The position numbers and the translations under genes are program-made. This document shows, piece by piece, positions 1-8,238 of a DNA stretch of 64,000 nucleotides; position 1 is the first letter of the stretch; each line of letters begins with the position of its first letter. The stretch is from Bacteroidales bacterium (lineage in GTDB: Bacteria > Bacteroidota > Bacteroidia > Bacteroidales > UBA932): assembly GCA_015060455.1 (NCBI GenBank), contig SUYM01000011.1, positions 21,025-85,024 on the forward strand. The letters run 5' to 3'. The notes beneath the pieces were generated by a model, which saw nothing but the letters and a program-made list of their open reading frames with translations, was not told the DNA's origin and did no database searches.

Positions 1-2160
1 ATTTCTCCAAAGTACTGTGCCTATGCTTGGCTTTGACACTCCCACTGCATGATACTGCCCGGCACCTTCCATATATGATCCACCATCAACAGCAGGTCCG
101 TTGGAAATGTCAACGGTCTTTCCTATGAATACCCGTGTAGATACCTGAGATCGGATAGAAGAGTGACCGCGGTTTCCGTCAAATATCACATCATATACTG
201 ACACGTTGGCTGAGTTTGTCACGGAGCACGCCTCGCTGACGCTTGTGAAACGCACACGGCGAAGCCACGAATTGACAAGTCTGGTCATGCCGAGTGGCTT
301 GTATGCTCCGTCGTCTTCCCAGGAACCGTGATGTGAGAAATCATTCTTTGCATTGCCCTTGAATGTAAGGTCCTCTATACCGACGTTCTCGTAGTGCGGG
401 TAATCCATAATACACCAGTTGTATGCATCTCCTGTTTTGTTTTCAGGAGCATAATTGATGTCAACTTCGTGATGTATAGGCTCATGGAATGTCACGACAT
501 TGCCCTCTATCTTCTTGATCTGATGGTATTCGAATACCTTCACGCCGTTCTTGATAATGTCATGGTCTGCACTGAGTTCCCCGGTGACGACATTGCCGTC
601 TTTGAGTTCAAGTGCAACATATTCAGCATTGTCATTCTGTACTGTCAGACACACCCAACTTCCTTCAGACAGACCTGCAGCATCTGCAACCTTCACCGCG
701 AATGCTCCCTTAGGTGCGTTCTCTGTCACCGGAACATTGATCTTGTCGCCAAGTCCGCTGTTGTGCTTGAAATCAATCATCAGAGGAGAACTATACAGCA
801 CGGAAGCGTTGGTAGGAAGGTTCTTGTCCTGCATTACAAGTGTGGTCTTGTCCCTGCCTGCTCCCCGGAGAACGAAGTTTCCTGCTCGGATCTGGATGGT
901 GCGGCTGTATATCTTGCTGTCTGAGCCGACATTATCGTCGTCAGATGTGTGCAGGATGTACTCTCCTTCCGGGAAATATACTATGGCATCCGCCTTGTCC
1001 TTGCTGGCAAGGGTGAGACTCTTATCGCTTTCCGCAAATTCCACTCCTGTCGCAGCCTCCACGCATTTCAGGAATGCCTCCCTGTCTGACTTTCCGTCGT
1101 TTGGAATGGCTCCATACTTAGTCACATCATAAACAGCATATCCCAGGGCCGCAGCCTCAGCCGGAGCATTTTCTCCGTGATCATATCCGGCGTATGAGAA
1201 ATCCAGAAGCACATTTGCATCACTCCTGCTCTGCCAGTCCTTATATGGCTGACAGTTCTCAGAGTCAAACATCTTCGCTTCAAGTGTGAATGCAAGTTCG
1301 ATGTGCTTGATATATCCTTCCGGTGAAGTGATTACGATATTTACCTTGTAATTGCCTGCAGTGCCGCCCTGCGGACCTGTGACCTGCAATGCCTCCTCTG
1401 TGAGTACTGCCGCCCAACCTTCCGGCACCTGGAAAAGAGCGTCCTTCACATCAGACAGTTCGACCTTGTACTCCTTTGTCTGATTGAGGAATATCACCTC
1501 CGTCTCCTGCATTCCGAGAACGTTCAGATAGAATGTGTCTATCACGGGGATTACCAGGTCCTCTCCCTGTTTGAGAGCGATTGTGAGTTCCGCCTTTTCG
1601 GAGTCGTATGTCACATCCTCAAAGAAAGTGTTCAGATTGCCGGTGACGATGCCATTCACTGCGCTCAGAGGTTTCCCGCCTGCACCTGTTATATGTGCGT
1701 ATGTTCTTCCCCCGTCGGTACTTACCAGCCACAGACCGTCCTTATCGACTTTCACCAACGGGGTCTGACCGGTCATGCTTGATGAATTGACCGATCCTTC
1801 GACAGGAGAGAATGTTTCTCCATTATCGACAGACATTATCCAGTTGCCGTCCCCGTCGATTCCGATTATCGGAACGATGCCGGGTGCATTGAGGCCGTCA
1901 GTGACAATCAGCACGGTGCCGTCACTCAGTTCAAGTTCGTATGAGTGCTCCGATTGCCTGAAACCGACAATGATGGTCTCTTCTTTCAGAAAGGCGCTCA
2001 GGGCCATGGAGTTGTTGTTCACCACGCCTGCGGCTTCTTCCAGTTTGCTTATTCTCTGTTCAAGGTCGTCGAGCCTTTCCATCTCCTCCTTGTTGAGACA
2101 GGATACGGCTCCAAGCCCTGAGACGATAAGCATGATCCACAGATAAGCGGTTCTTTTCAT
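1..2160 (-). CDS. DUF4988-type lipoprotein with right-handed beta-helix domain, partial (possible PL29-like glycosaminoglycan lyase)
   Basis: Translating the minus strand from the ATG at 2158-2160 gives 720 uninterrupted residues that run off the left edge, so the C-terminus is missing. It begins with a signal peptide and a lipobox ending GAVSC, then a short heptad-like coiled coil (MERLDDLEQRISKLEE), the arrangement of DUF4988 N-termini. Two repeats with GDGNWIMSVDNG and KDGLWLVSTDGG follow. From about residue 370, VYDVTKYGAIPNDGKSD is the classic opening of pectate-lyase-like beta-helices, followed by helix rungs. It starts 8 bases after the sulfatase stop and is the last visible gene of the leftward GH88-PL8-sulfatase operon. 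In the B. thetaiotaomicron chondroitin/hyaluronan locus a PL29 lyase occupies a comparable place, so a lyase role is plausible. That assignment is inference; the lipoprotein and beta-helix fold are visible. Confidence 0.75.
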   Translation of the reverse strand, partial: MKRTAYLWIMLIVSGLGAVSCLNKEEMERLDDLEQRISKLEEAAGVVNNNSMALSAFLKEETIIVGFRQSEHSYELELSDGTVLIVTDGLNAPGIVPIIGIDGDGNWIMSVDNGETFSPVEGSVNSSSMTGQTPLVKVDKDGLWLVSTDGGRTYAHITGAGGKPLSAVNGIVTGNLNTFFEDVTYDSEKAELTIALKQGEDLVIPVIDTFYLNVLGMQETEVIFLNQTKEYKVELSDVKDALFQVPEGWAAVLTEEALQVTGPQGGTAGNYKVNIVITSPEGYIKHIELAFTLEAKMFDSENCQPYKDWQSRSDANVLLDFSYAGYDHGENAPAEAAALGYAVYDVTKYGAIPNDGKSDREAFLKCVEAATGVEFAESDKSLTLASKDKADAIVYFPEGEYILHTSDDDNVGSDSKIYSRTIQIRAGNFVLRGAGRDKTTLVMQDKNLPTNASVLYSSPLMIDFKHNSGLGDKINVPVTENAPKGAFAVKVADAAGLSEGSWVCLTVQNDNAEYVALELKDGNVVTGELSADHDIIKNGVKVFEYHQIKKIEGNVVTFHEPIHHEVDINYAPENKTGDAYNWCIMDYPHYENVGIEDLTFKGNAKNDFSHHGSWEDDGAYKPLGMTRLVNSWLRRVRFTSVSEACSVTNSANVSVYDVIFDGNRGHSSIRSQVSTRVFIGKTVDISNGPAVDGGSYMEGAGQYHAVGVSKPSIGTVLWRN

Positions 2161-2168
2161 ATCAGATA

Positions 2169-3695
2169 TCAGAAATTAAGTTTGTTCAGTATTCCGTTCT
2201 TGTGCCAGATGTCGTCAGACTCTTCAAGTTTGGCTGCCAGCATTCCCAATAGTTGCTCCATGAGTGCAGGTTCTCTCGTGTAGTCTATGTTGTGCATCTG
2301 ATAAGGGTCATTGATGTCATCGAAGATGGTCACGCTCTTTAAGGTGCCGTCTCTCTTTATAGCAATTTCAAATGTATGAGTATGGGTCTTTATGCCTCTC
2401 GCCACCGGGAAGAAGCCACGGACAAGACCGTCGGCATCTCTCTCTCCGTTTACATTCCTTATATATAATGCGCAGTCCGGCAGGTCGCATTCCTTGCCGT
2501 TCTCCATAAGGGCAGGGGAGAGGTCGCGACCTTCGGCGCTTTCAGGGATATATTCCGACAGACCTGCCATCGACAGCAGTGTAGGCATGATATCGACAGT
2601 GCTGAGCAGGGTGGTATCCACGCGAGGGCGTATCTTCTCCGGGTATCTTATCAGGAAGGGAACATTGAATGACTCCGTATATATGGAGTTCTTTGGGTCA
2701 TCTGTTCCCTGACTGCACATGGTCTCGCCGTGGTCGGAGGTGAATACGACTATGGTGTTGTCTGACAGTCCGAGACGCTCCAGTTCGTCAAGTATTCTTC
2801 CAAATTCCCGATCTACACCGGTCACATTGGCGAAATAATATCTTGCCGCGCCGGCCTTCCAAAGGGTGGTGTCTGCATTGGGACGCACATACAACTGCTT
2901 GTATCCCATCTCTTTATATAGATTGTAATCCTCCTCCATGCAGTCGTCAAGACTTTCGTATGGGCTGTGCGGAGGGTTGTAGGCAATCGTCAGGAAGAAA
3001 GGTGCATCCTTCTTACGCTGCCCGTTCTCATTGCGCAGGAACTCTATGGCCTTGTCCGTCTCATGCCCCACAGACCATGCTTTCGGGTCGTGACGCACTC
3101 CGTCTGTGTCCCAATAGTGAGGGTTCTTATGCTCGTCGAATGTGCCGTATGAATACCAGTATGTATATCCATGACGCTTTTCAGCAGGGGTGTAAGCATC
3201 CCACTCCGGTCTGCGGTCACTCACATAATGTCCCGGATTGGCAGGGTCGTTAGGGGTAGGGTGGTCTGCATGGAGTTTACCTATATACCCGCAACTATAT
3301 CCCTGAGCATTAAGCACATCGCTTATGCATACCGCATCGTCGCGCAGACTGCTTTCCGGTCTCTCGGCATTGCAGTTCAGTGTAATGCCGCTTCTTTCTG
3401 GCAGCATTCCGGTGAGGAAGATCCCTCTGTATGGACTGCTGAGAGGACAGTTGCTGACCGCACGCGAAAGCACCACCGACTCGTCGGCAAAGGCGTTCAG
3501 GCGAGGGGTCTGCACAGGGTCTGCCTGCCAGAGCACATGAGCGGCGTATTCCGGAGAGTTCCAGAACTCCATCGCCTGATTGCGGAACTGGTCAGGGAAG
3601 ACATAGATTATGTTCGGTTTCTGATCCGGAACCTGTCCGCATCCTGCAAGTGCCAGGGATGACAGCGGCAGCAGTATGTTCTTTATTTTTGGCAT
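2169..3695 (-). CDS. S1-family sulfatase lipoprotein
   Basis: A 508-residue sulfatase probably releasing sulfate from glycosaminoglycan sugars at the cell surface or in the periplasm. The signal peptide ends in the lipobox LALAGC. The S1 active-site signature is SSPYRGIFLTG, with Ser86 as the residue converted to formylglycine, so this is a Ser-type enzyme needing an anSME-type maturase, which is not in the window. Asp-Gln at 35-36 and the SDHG motif supply the usual metal ligands, and GKLHAD a substrate-side Lys/His. Its start overlaps the upstream PL8 gene by 13 bases, indicating co-transcription and coupling. S1 subfamily and positional specificity (4-O, 6-O or 2-O) cannot be read by eye. 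Company with two PL8 lyases and GH88 points to chondroitin/dermatan sulfate. Confidence 0.93.
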   Translation of the reverse strand: MPKIKNILLPLSSLALAGCGQVPDQKPNIIYVFPDQFRNQAMEFWNSPEYAAHVLWQADPVQTPRLNAFADESVVLSRAVSNCPLSSPYRGIFLTGMLPERSGITLNCNAERPESSLRDDAVCISDVLNAQGYSCGYIGKLHADHPTPNDPANPGHYVSDRRPEWDAYTPAEKRHGYTYWYSYGTFDEHKNPHYWDTDGVRHDPKAWSVGHETDKAIEFLRNENGQRKKDAPFFLTIAYNPPHSPYESLDDCMEEDYNLYKEMGYKQLYVRPNADTTLWKAGAARYYFANVTGVDREFGRILDELERLGLSDNTIVVFTSDHGETMCSQGTDDPKNSIYTESFNVPFLIRYPEKIRPRVDTTLLSTVDIMPTLLSMAGLSEYIPESAEGRDLSPALMENGKECDLPDCALYIRNVNGERDADGLVRGFFPVARGIKTHTHTFEIAIKRDGTLKSVTIFDDINDPYQMHNIDYTREPALMEQLLGMLAAKLEESDDIWHKNGILNKLNF

Positions 3696-6600
3696 AATGT
3701 CACTTCTTCTGTTCGTGCTTCTTTTGTTTTGAATGTCAGTATCGTCTGCCCCTGGTCATATATGACAGAAACATCGCAGCCCTTCCTGTCTGATATTTCC
3801 CATTCTCCCGCCAGACGCAGTCTGACTGTTGTCTCTTCGCATGGATTGTCGATCCACGTTCTGCCATAAACGCTCCTTTCCACCCTCTTTCCATACTCAT
3901 CATATACCTCGTCAGCGGGACCTTCGTAGAGGGCGAGATCGGGGTTGCAGACACTCAGGGTCATGACACCCTCTACCGTCGAATACATCACCATTGCCGG
4001 AGAACACCCGAGTATGGTTTCATCGACATCGCCTTCCTCGAACACCGCAAAAGCCCTGATTCCGGTGGCACGGTCATATATTCCATGTACATCTGTATCA
4101 TGTCTCAGGACTGAATAATGCTCTTTGGCGGCATATTCTTCAATCGCCAGAGGGTCATTGACCATCTTCATCTCTTCCGTAGTGCAGGGGAGCATACACA
4201 TGTATTCATACCTGCCTCCCTTTACAATGTCACCATGATCGATGTATGCCTTTTCAAAGGCGCCCACTGTTTCGGCGTCGGTCTCTTCATGACGTGAGGT
4301 CTGATGACCTCTGTAAAATTGCACCTCTGCGCCTTTTACTATATATAATTCCCCTGAATGACTTGTGATTATGTTCTGAGCCTTATTTATGTAGTTCGGC
4401 ATCATCTTAGGCGTCACTTCGCCTACATGGTTCTGGAACAGTGTAGTATGCACAGGAGCCCCCTCCAATGAGTTTTCTATATCGGAACCGAGACAGATGA
4501 TCCTGTTTTCAATGGTGAAGAATGATTTCCGGGCTTTCAGTGTTCCGTTGTATTTGTCGTGCTCGTGCAGTTTCATGGCAAATGCACCGCTGACACCCTT
4601 GTGGGTGACTCCGCCTGCAAACCACTCATCGGAGAGCAGCATTTCTTCATAACCTGAAAACTCATCTACATTTCTGACATCGGCCTTCATGTCCTTCATA
4701 GGCAGCCATGCCGCAGTTGTGCCCGGAATATGCCGCCAGTCCCAGCCTTCCTGTGAGAATCCGCCTCCCACCTGCATGCTTCCATGGGTGAGGTAACGCC
4801 CGTAATGGTTTGCCTGATTGTAGATTTCCGCAGACCATATGTATCTGCTGTGCCCTGCGACAGTCACCAGACGATGCTTATATCTGTGGGACATAGAGCA
4901 GTTGAATCCGAAGACCTTTGTCTCGTTGATTCTGGCCGATGCCTTTTTTATGCCGTTCTGACGTAGAAGAATTACATTCCTGTGGACACCTTCAAATGAT
5001 TCGACCAGTTTGTCCCTGTGCGGATTCCTCGCCTTTTGTGCAGGCAGAGCCAGATAGGCACCTGCAAGAGTGGAGTCTATCGTAGCCATTCCGTCCGGAC
5101 TTCCAGCCATGGCGAGTCTGAAAAACTGGTCTCTTGCCAATGAACCCTTTCCGTCAGGATGTCTTCCTGACATGGCGAGAGGGTATTTGTCGCCATAGCA
5201 ATAGAATTTCATTGCAAGGAGGGCCTGTTTGAGATTCCCGTGGCTTTCCTCCGAGATGGCAAGACCTGTGCGTGACAGCATCCAGACGGCATTTACTGCG
5301 CCTTCAAAGCCTCCAACTGCGTATGCCGGATATGATTTTCTGTGGTGAATCACGCTGCCGTCCCTCTTGAAACATGGACGCAGACCTTCGGTGTATTTCA
5401 TGCCGTTGTCTATCCAGCGGGAGAGCGCCTGCATATAGGCATATTTATAAGGTGTGTCTTCAAGCATGAGCACCGAAGCCATCCTGCCCATGAGGGAGGT
5501 GTTGAATGCGTCTATGTCCATGCCCGGCTCAGAGGGTGCCACCTTTATTTCACCCACTCCCGAGAACCATTCCATTGCCTGCTGAACCTGAGTGTCCAGT
5601 CCGGCTTCACGAAGCGCTTCCTGCATGATGACAGGACCGGTGTAGAAGTTCCTCATGCTGTAACCGAGGTGATGCAGAGTGCCTTGTGCGCTTCCTGCTG
5701 CAAATCCCTGGTCGAGCAGGTGTCTGGTAAGGTCGATGTATATCTTTGTGAATTCCGCCTTTTCTTCCGGATTCTGAGCCTGCGATGCGGCAACCGCTAT
5801 TCTGAGAAGACGGTCATTCAGCGTGCGCAGCAACTGACCGTTCCTGTTGAATGTCTTTTTTGCATCTGTAATGCCCAGATTTATGAATGTCTCCCCATAA
5901 CGGGTGAAATATATCGGCTTTCCTTTGATGGTGCCGTCCGGATTGGTGCTGATGCAGTAACTGCCGTAAATCTCTCTTGCCTTTTTCAGACTGAACGGCT
6001 TTATGTCTTCGGTGACTATCCTGATGAAACGCCTCTTGACAGTGTCCATGTCCCGGATATCGGCAGGGGTAAGCGCCTCTTTGGGCTGTATGTCGAGGTT
6101 GAGTTTCCAACTCTTGTTAAGGACAAGCCAGTGGTTGGTGGTCTTCTCGTTTATGAACGGAGCCTGCCAGTCCGGAGTGTGGTGGCGGATGTCCTGGAAT
6201 GATGAAGGGATGATGCCGTCAAGATACAGCCTGCCCTTTTTCAGATCCTTAGATGCGCTTATCCTGATCTCGTCCATTCCGGTTTCCGGAGTGCCCTGCA
6301 TGTCCCTGTCGAATGCGACCCATGCACCCCTCCATCCGGCGAAGCCGAGTTTATAGGTGAAATGACAGCATTCCTTGCCGTTTTTCAGGAATGAGAATCT
6401 TAGATCTCCGTCAAGCACCTGAGGTGAATAAACCCAGAATACAAATGAAGATACCGATTTCTCCTTGGGATTAGGATGTTTCGGAAGGTATGGGACTTCG
6501 CCTTTTATGGTGATTTCTGCCTTAGGACGATTCCATTCCCACATCAGTGAGCGGTGTCCGAGTTTATTGTGTTCATCAGAGACGGACAGACGGGAACCTT

Positions 6601-6745
6601 TGCCTGCTGTCGCGTTTTCCACCCCGTCTTCGAATGATAATATCCCGTTGTCCCTTCCATAATCAGCGATTTGAGCCTCTGCCCTCCATGAAAAGAGGGT
6701 AGAGGCTGCAAGGCTGAAAATGATGGCTTTCGAGATAAGTTTCAT
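3683..6745 (-). CDS. Polysaccharide lyase family 8 (chondroitinase ABC-like)
   Basis: A 1020-residue secreted lyase matching chondroitinase ABC architecture: signal peptide ending RAEA, an N-terminal jelly-roll Lyase_N domain (about 30-200), an alpha/alpha-toroid catalytic domain (about 200-560) and C-terminal beta-sandwiches with the GFSQEGWDWRHIPGTT segment. Catalytic candidates are His468 and Tyr475 (the same 7-residue spacing as His501/Tyr508 of the Proteus enzyme), Arg528 in SGRHP, and a Glu near 640. It cleaves uronic-acid-containing glycosaminoglycans by beta-elimination, leaving 4,5-unsaturated oligosaccharides for the GH88 upstream. The ATG overlaps the GH88 end by one base and the stop overlaps the sulfatase start. 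It is a distant paralogue of the PL8 at 8239-11184, so the two may divide endo and exo action or chain preference. Confidence 0.92.
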   Translation of the reverse strand: MKLISKAIIFSLAASTLFSWRAEAQIADYGRDNGILSFEDGVENATAGKGSRLSVSDEHNKLGHRSLMWEWNRPKAEITIKGEVPYLPKHPNPKEKSVSSFVFWVYSPQVLDGDLRFSFLKNGKECCHFTYKLGFAGWRGAWVAFDRDMQGTPETGMDEIRISASKDLKKGRLYLDGIIPSSFQDIRHHTPDWQAPFINEKTTNHWLVLNKSWKLNLDIQPKEALTPADIRDMDTVKRRFIRIVTEDIKPFSLKKAREIYGSYCISTNPDGTIKGKPIYFTRYGETFINLGITDAKKTFNRNGQLLRTLNDRLLRIAVAASQAQNPEEKAEFTKIYIDLTRHLLDQGFAAGSAQGTLHHLGYSMRNFYTGPVIMQEALREAGLDTQVQQAMEWFSGVGEIKVAPSEPGMDIDAFNTSLMGRMASVLMLEDTPYKYAYMQALSRWIDNGMKYTEGLRPCFKRDGSVIHHRKSYPAYAVGGFEGAVNAVWMLSRTGLAISEESHGNLKQALLAMKFYCYGDKYPLAMSGRHPDGKGSLARDQFFRLAMAGSPDGMATIDSTLAGAYLALPAQKARNPHRDKLVESFEGVHRNVILLRQNGIKKASARINETKVFGFNCSMSHRYKHRLVTVAGHSRYIWSAEIYNQANHYGRYLTHGSMQVGGGFSQEGWDWRHIPGTTAAWLPMKDMKADVRNVDEFSGYEEMLLSDEWFAGGVTHKGVSGAFAMKLHEHDKYNGTLKARKSFFTIENRIICLGSDIENSLEGAPVHTTLFQNHVGEVTPKMMPNYINKAQNIITSHSGELYIVKGAEVQFYRGHQTSRHEETDAETVGAFEKAYIDHGDIVKGGRYEYMCMLPCTTEEMKMVNDPLAIEEYAAKEHYSVLRHDTDVHGIYDRATGIRAFAVFEEGDVDETILGCSPAMVMYSTVEGVMTLSVCNPDLALYEGPADEVYDEYGKRVERSVYGRTWIDNPCEETTVRLRLAGEWEISDRKGCDVSVIYDQGQTILTFKTKEARTEEVTLCQK

Positions 6746-8055
6746 TATCTTATAGGGTTTTCTCCTTTTTCTACGCGTCCCTTTCTGATGAGCGCTTCAA
6801 GGAAATAGTAGTCTGCATAGTTGAGAGGGACGTCAATGTTATGACTTTTTGTGCGTCCTTTCTCAATGTTGAGGAGTGAATGCGGGAGACTGCCGACCGA
6901 ATGCATGAAGAGGAAGCCGCCGTTCTCGCCGACCTTGGCTCTGTACGCCTCAGTTGACAGGCTTTCGATGGTCCTGTCTGCAATTTCCTTATAGAACTCA
7001 TCCTTTGTGTGCCAGTAAAGTTCGTAAAGCGCCGAAGCGTTGATCGCTGCCGAGGATACGTCGCGGATCTCGGTATATTGTTTCGGTAATTCCTTGTCTT
7101 TGAGGTTCGGATAGAGGAATTCGTTTTCAGGAAGGGCATTTGCGAACTCGACCACGTCAAAGTCCCAGAGCGGAACGAGATCCTCAGGCATGTTGTCTTC
7201 CTCTACGTAAAGATATTTTGCAACATCCTTGGCTCTTTGGAGGTATCTTTCCTCTCCCGTAAAGCGGTATGCCACAGTGAATCCATAGAGGGACCATGAC
7301 TGACCGCGTGCCCAACGGGATTCGTCTGCGATACCCTGGGCAGTGTATTTTCCGCGGACTTCACCTGTCTCGTCATTGTAGTCAACGACGTGATATGTAC
7401 TGAAATCGTCGCGGTAGTGGTTCTTGAGGGTCTTGTCGGCGTGGCTCATCGCGATATTCCTGTATGTGTCGTCGCCTGTCATCTCACTGACCTTGAAGAA
7501 AAGTTCGAGGTTCATCATATTGTCGATGATCACAGGGCAATCCCAGCCTCTATGTGCCTGCCACTGTTTAGGATTGTCTGTATTCCAAGACTGAATGATG
7601 CCGGCAGCCGGACGGAAACGTGTGGCAAGGGATTTTGCAGTGTTCACCAGTACGGTGTCGTAGCCCGGGATGTTTTTCAGACGGAGACCGTTGCCGTAAC
7701 TGTCATATACCATGAAGCCCACGTCGTGATGCCATTTGAGAAACTGGATGTCATGAAGGATTTCAGTGTGCTTCTGTGCCTTCTCCGCATACATTTCCTC
7801 CCCTGTCAGTTCGTACATGTACCAGAGTGTACCGGCAAAGAAGCCGCTCACCCAGTCGTCTGTCGGAACGAATTCGATCTTGTCGAACTTGTATGTTGAC
7901 GGAATCATTAAAGTATCGCCTTCCTCGGAGGCTTCAATCAGATAGGCGAGTTGGGCTTTTGCGTGTTCGATGTTTTCCCGGATGATGTCTGTCCTGTCTG
8001 TGCATCCGGCCGCGATGACCGACAGGAGCAGCAGTGAAATGAGTTTGTTCTTCAT
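6745..8055 (-). CDS. GH88 unsaturated glucuronyl hydrolase lipoprotein
   Basis: A 436-residue enzyme that hydrates the 4,5-unsaturated uronic acid left by the PL8 lyases and splits lyase-derived disaccharides into a keto-acid and an N-acetylhexosamine. The (alpha/alpha)6 GH88 motifs are clear: the HHDVGF segment with Asp111 and the CPVIIDNMMN segment with Asp178, matching the two catalytic aspartates of the Bacillus enzyme. The N-terminus carries a lipobox (VIAAGC), so it is probably membrane-anchored facing the periplasm, although some Bacteroidota homologues are soluble. It is the first gene of the leftward operon, behind its own promoter (8107-8136), and is divergent from the second PL8 operon. 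Confidence 0.93.
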   Translation of the reverse strand: MKNKLISLLLLSVIAAGCTDRTDIIRENIEHAKAQLAYLIEASEEGDTLMIPSTYKFDKIEFVPTDDWVSGFFAGTLWYMYELTGEEMYAEKAQKHTEILHDIQFLKWHHDVGFMVYDSYGNGLRLKNIPGYDTVLVNTAKSLATRFRPAAGIIQSWNTDNPKQWQAHRGWDCPVIIDNMMNLELFFKVSEMTGDDTYRNIAMSHADKTLKNHYRDDFSTYHVVDYNDETGEVRGKYTAQGIADESRWARGQSWSLYGFTVAYRFTGEERYLQRAKDVAKYLYVEEDNMPEDLVPLWDFDVVEFANALPENEFLYPNLKDKELPKQYTEIRDVSSAAINASALYELYWHTKDEFYKEIADRTIESLSTEAYRAKVGENGGFLFMHSVGSLPHSLLNIEKGRTKSHNIDVPLNYADYYFLEALIRKGRVEKGENPIR

Positions 8056-8106
8056 GTTTATTATTTTGCTTGAAATTGTTGTCTGTGCCAGTTTTCCCTA
8101 ACAACG

Positions 8107-8136
8107 CAAAGTTATAAAATGTAATTAAAAAACCAA
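8107..8136 (-). promoter_or_regulatory. Bacteroidota-type promoter for the GH88 operon
   Basis: On the minus strand a TAACTTTG -7 box (8107-8114) lies 19 bases from a TTG -33 element (8134-8136), fitting the Bacteroidota sigma-ABfr consensus TTG-N19..21-TAnnTTTG. Predicted transcription starts about 50 bases before the GH88 ATG. Confidence 0.65.
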
Positions 8137-8157
8137 AAAAGAATAAAAATATAAGCC

Positions 8158-8165
8158 GGGGGGGG
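8158..8165. promoter_or_regulatory. Run of eight G followed by TA, between divergent promoters
   Basis: An uninterrupted 8-G tract followed by TAATTG sits between the two divergent promoters of the glycosaminoglycan locus, 13 bases upstream of the rightward TTG element. A 9-G tract followed by TA occurs upstream of the other SusC operon (35078-35086). It may be a regulator site or a slippage-prone tract; the sequence does not decide. Confidence 0.5.
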
Positions 8166-8178
8166 TAATTGTTTCAAA

Positions 8179-8210
8179 TTGTAAGAAAATCAATAAAATT
8201 AGTATATTTG
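8179..8210 (+). promoter_or_regulatory. Bacteroidota-type promoter for the PL8-SusCD operon
   Basis: TTG (8179-8181), 21 bases, then TATATTTG (8203-8210): a full match to the Bacteroidota -33/-7 consensus. Predicted transcription begins about 25 bases before the ATG at 8239. Confidence 0.7.
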
Positions 8211-8238
8211 CATATTCGAATGATTTTATCTCTGAGAC

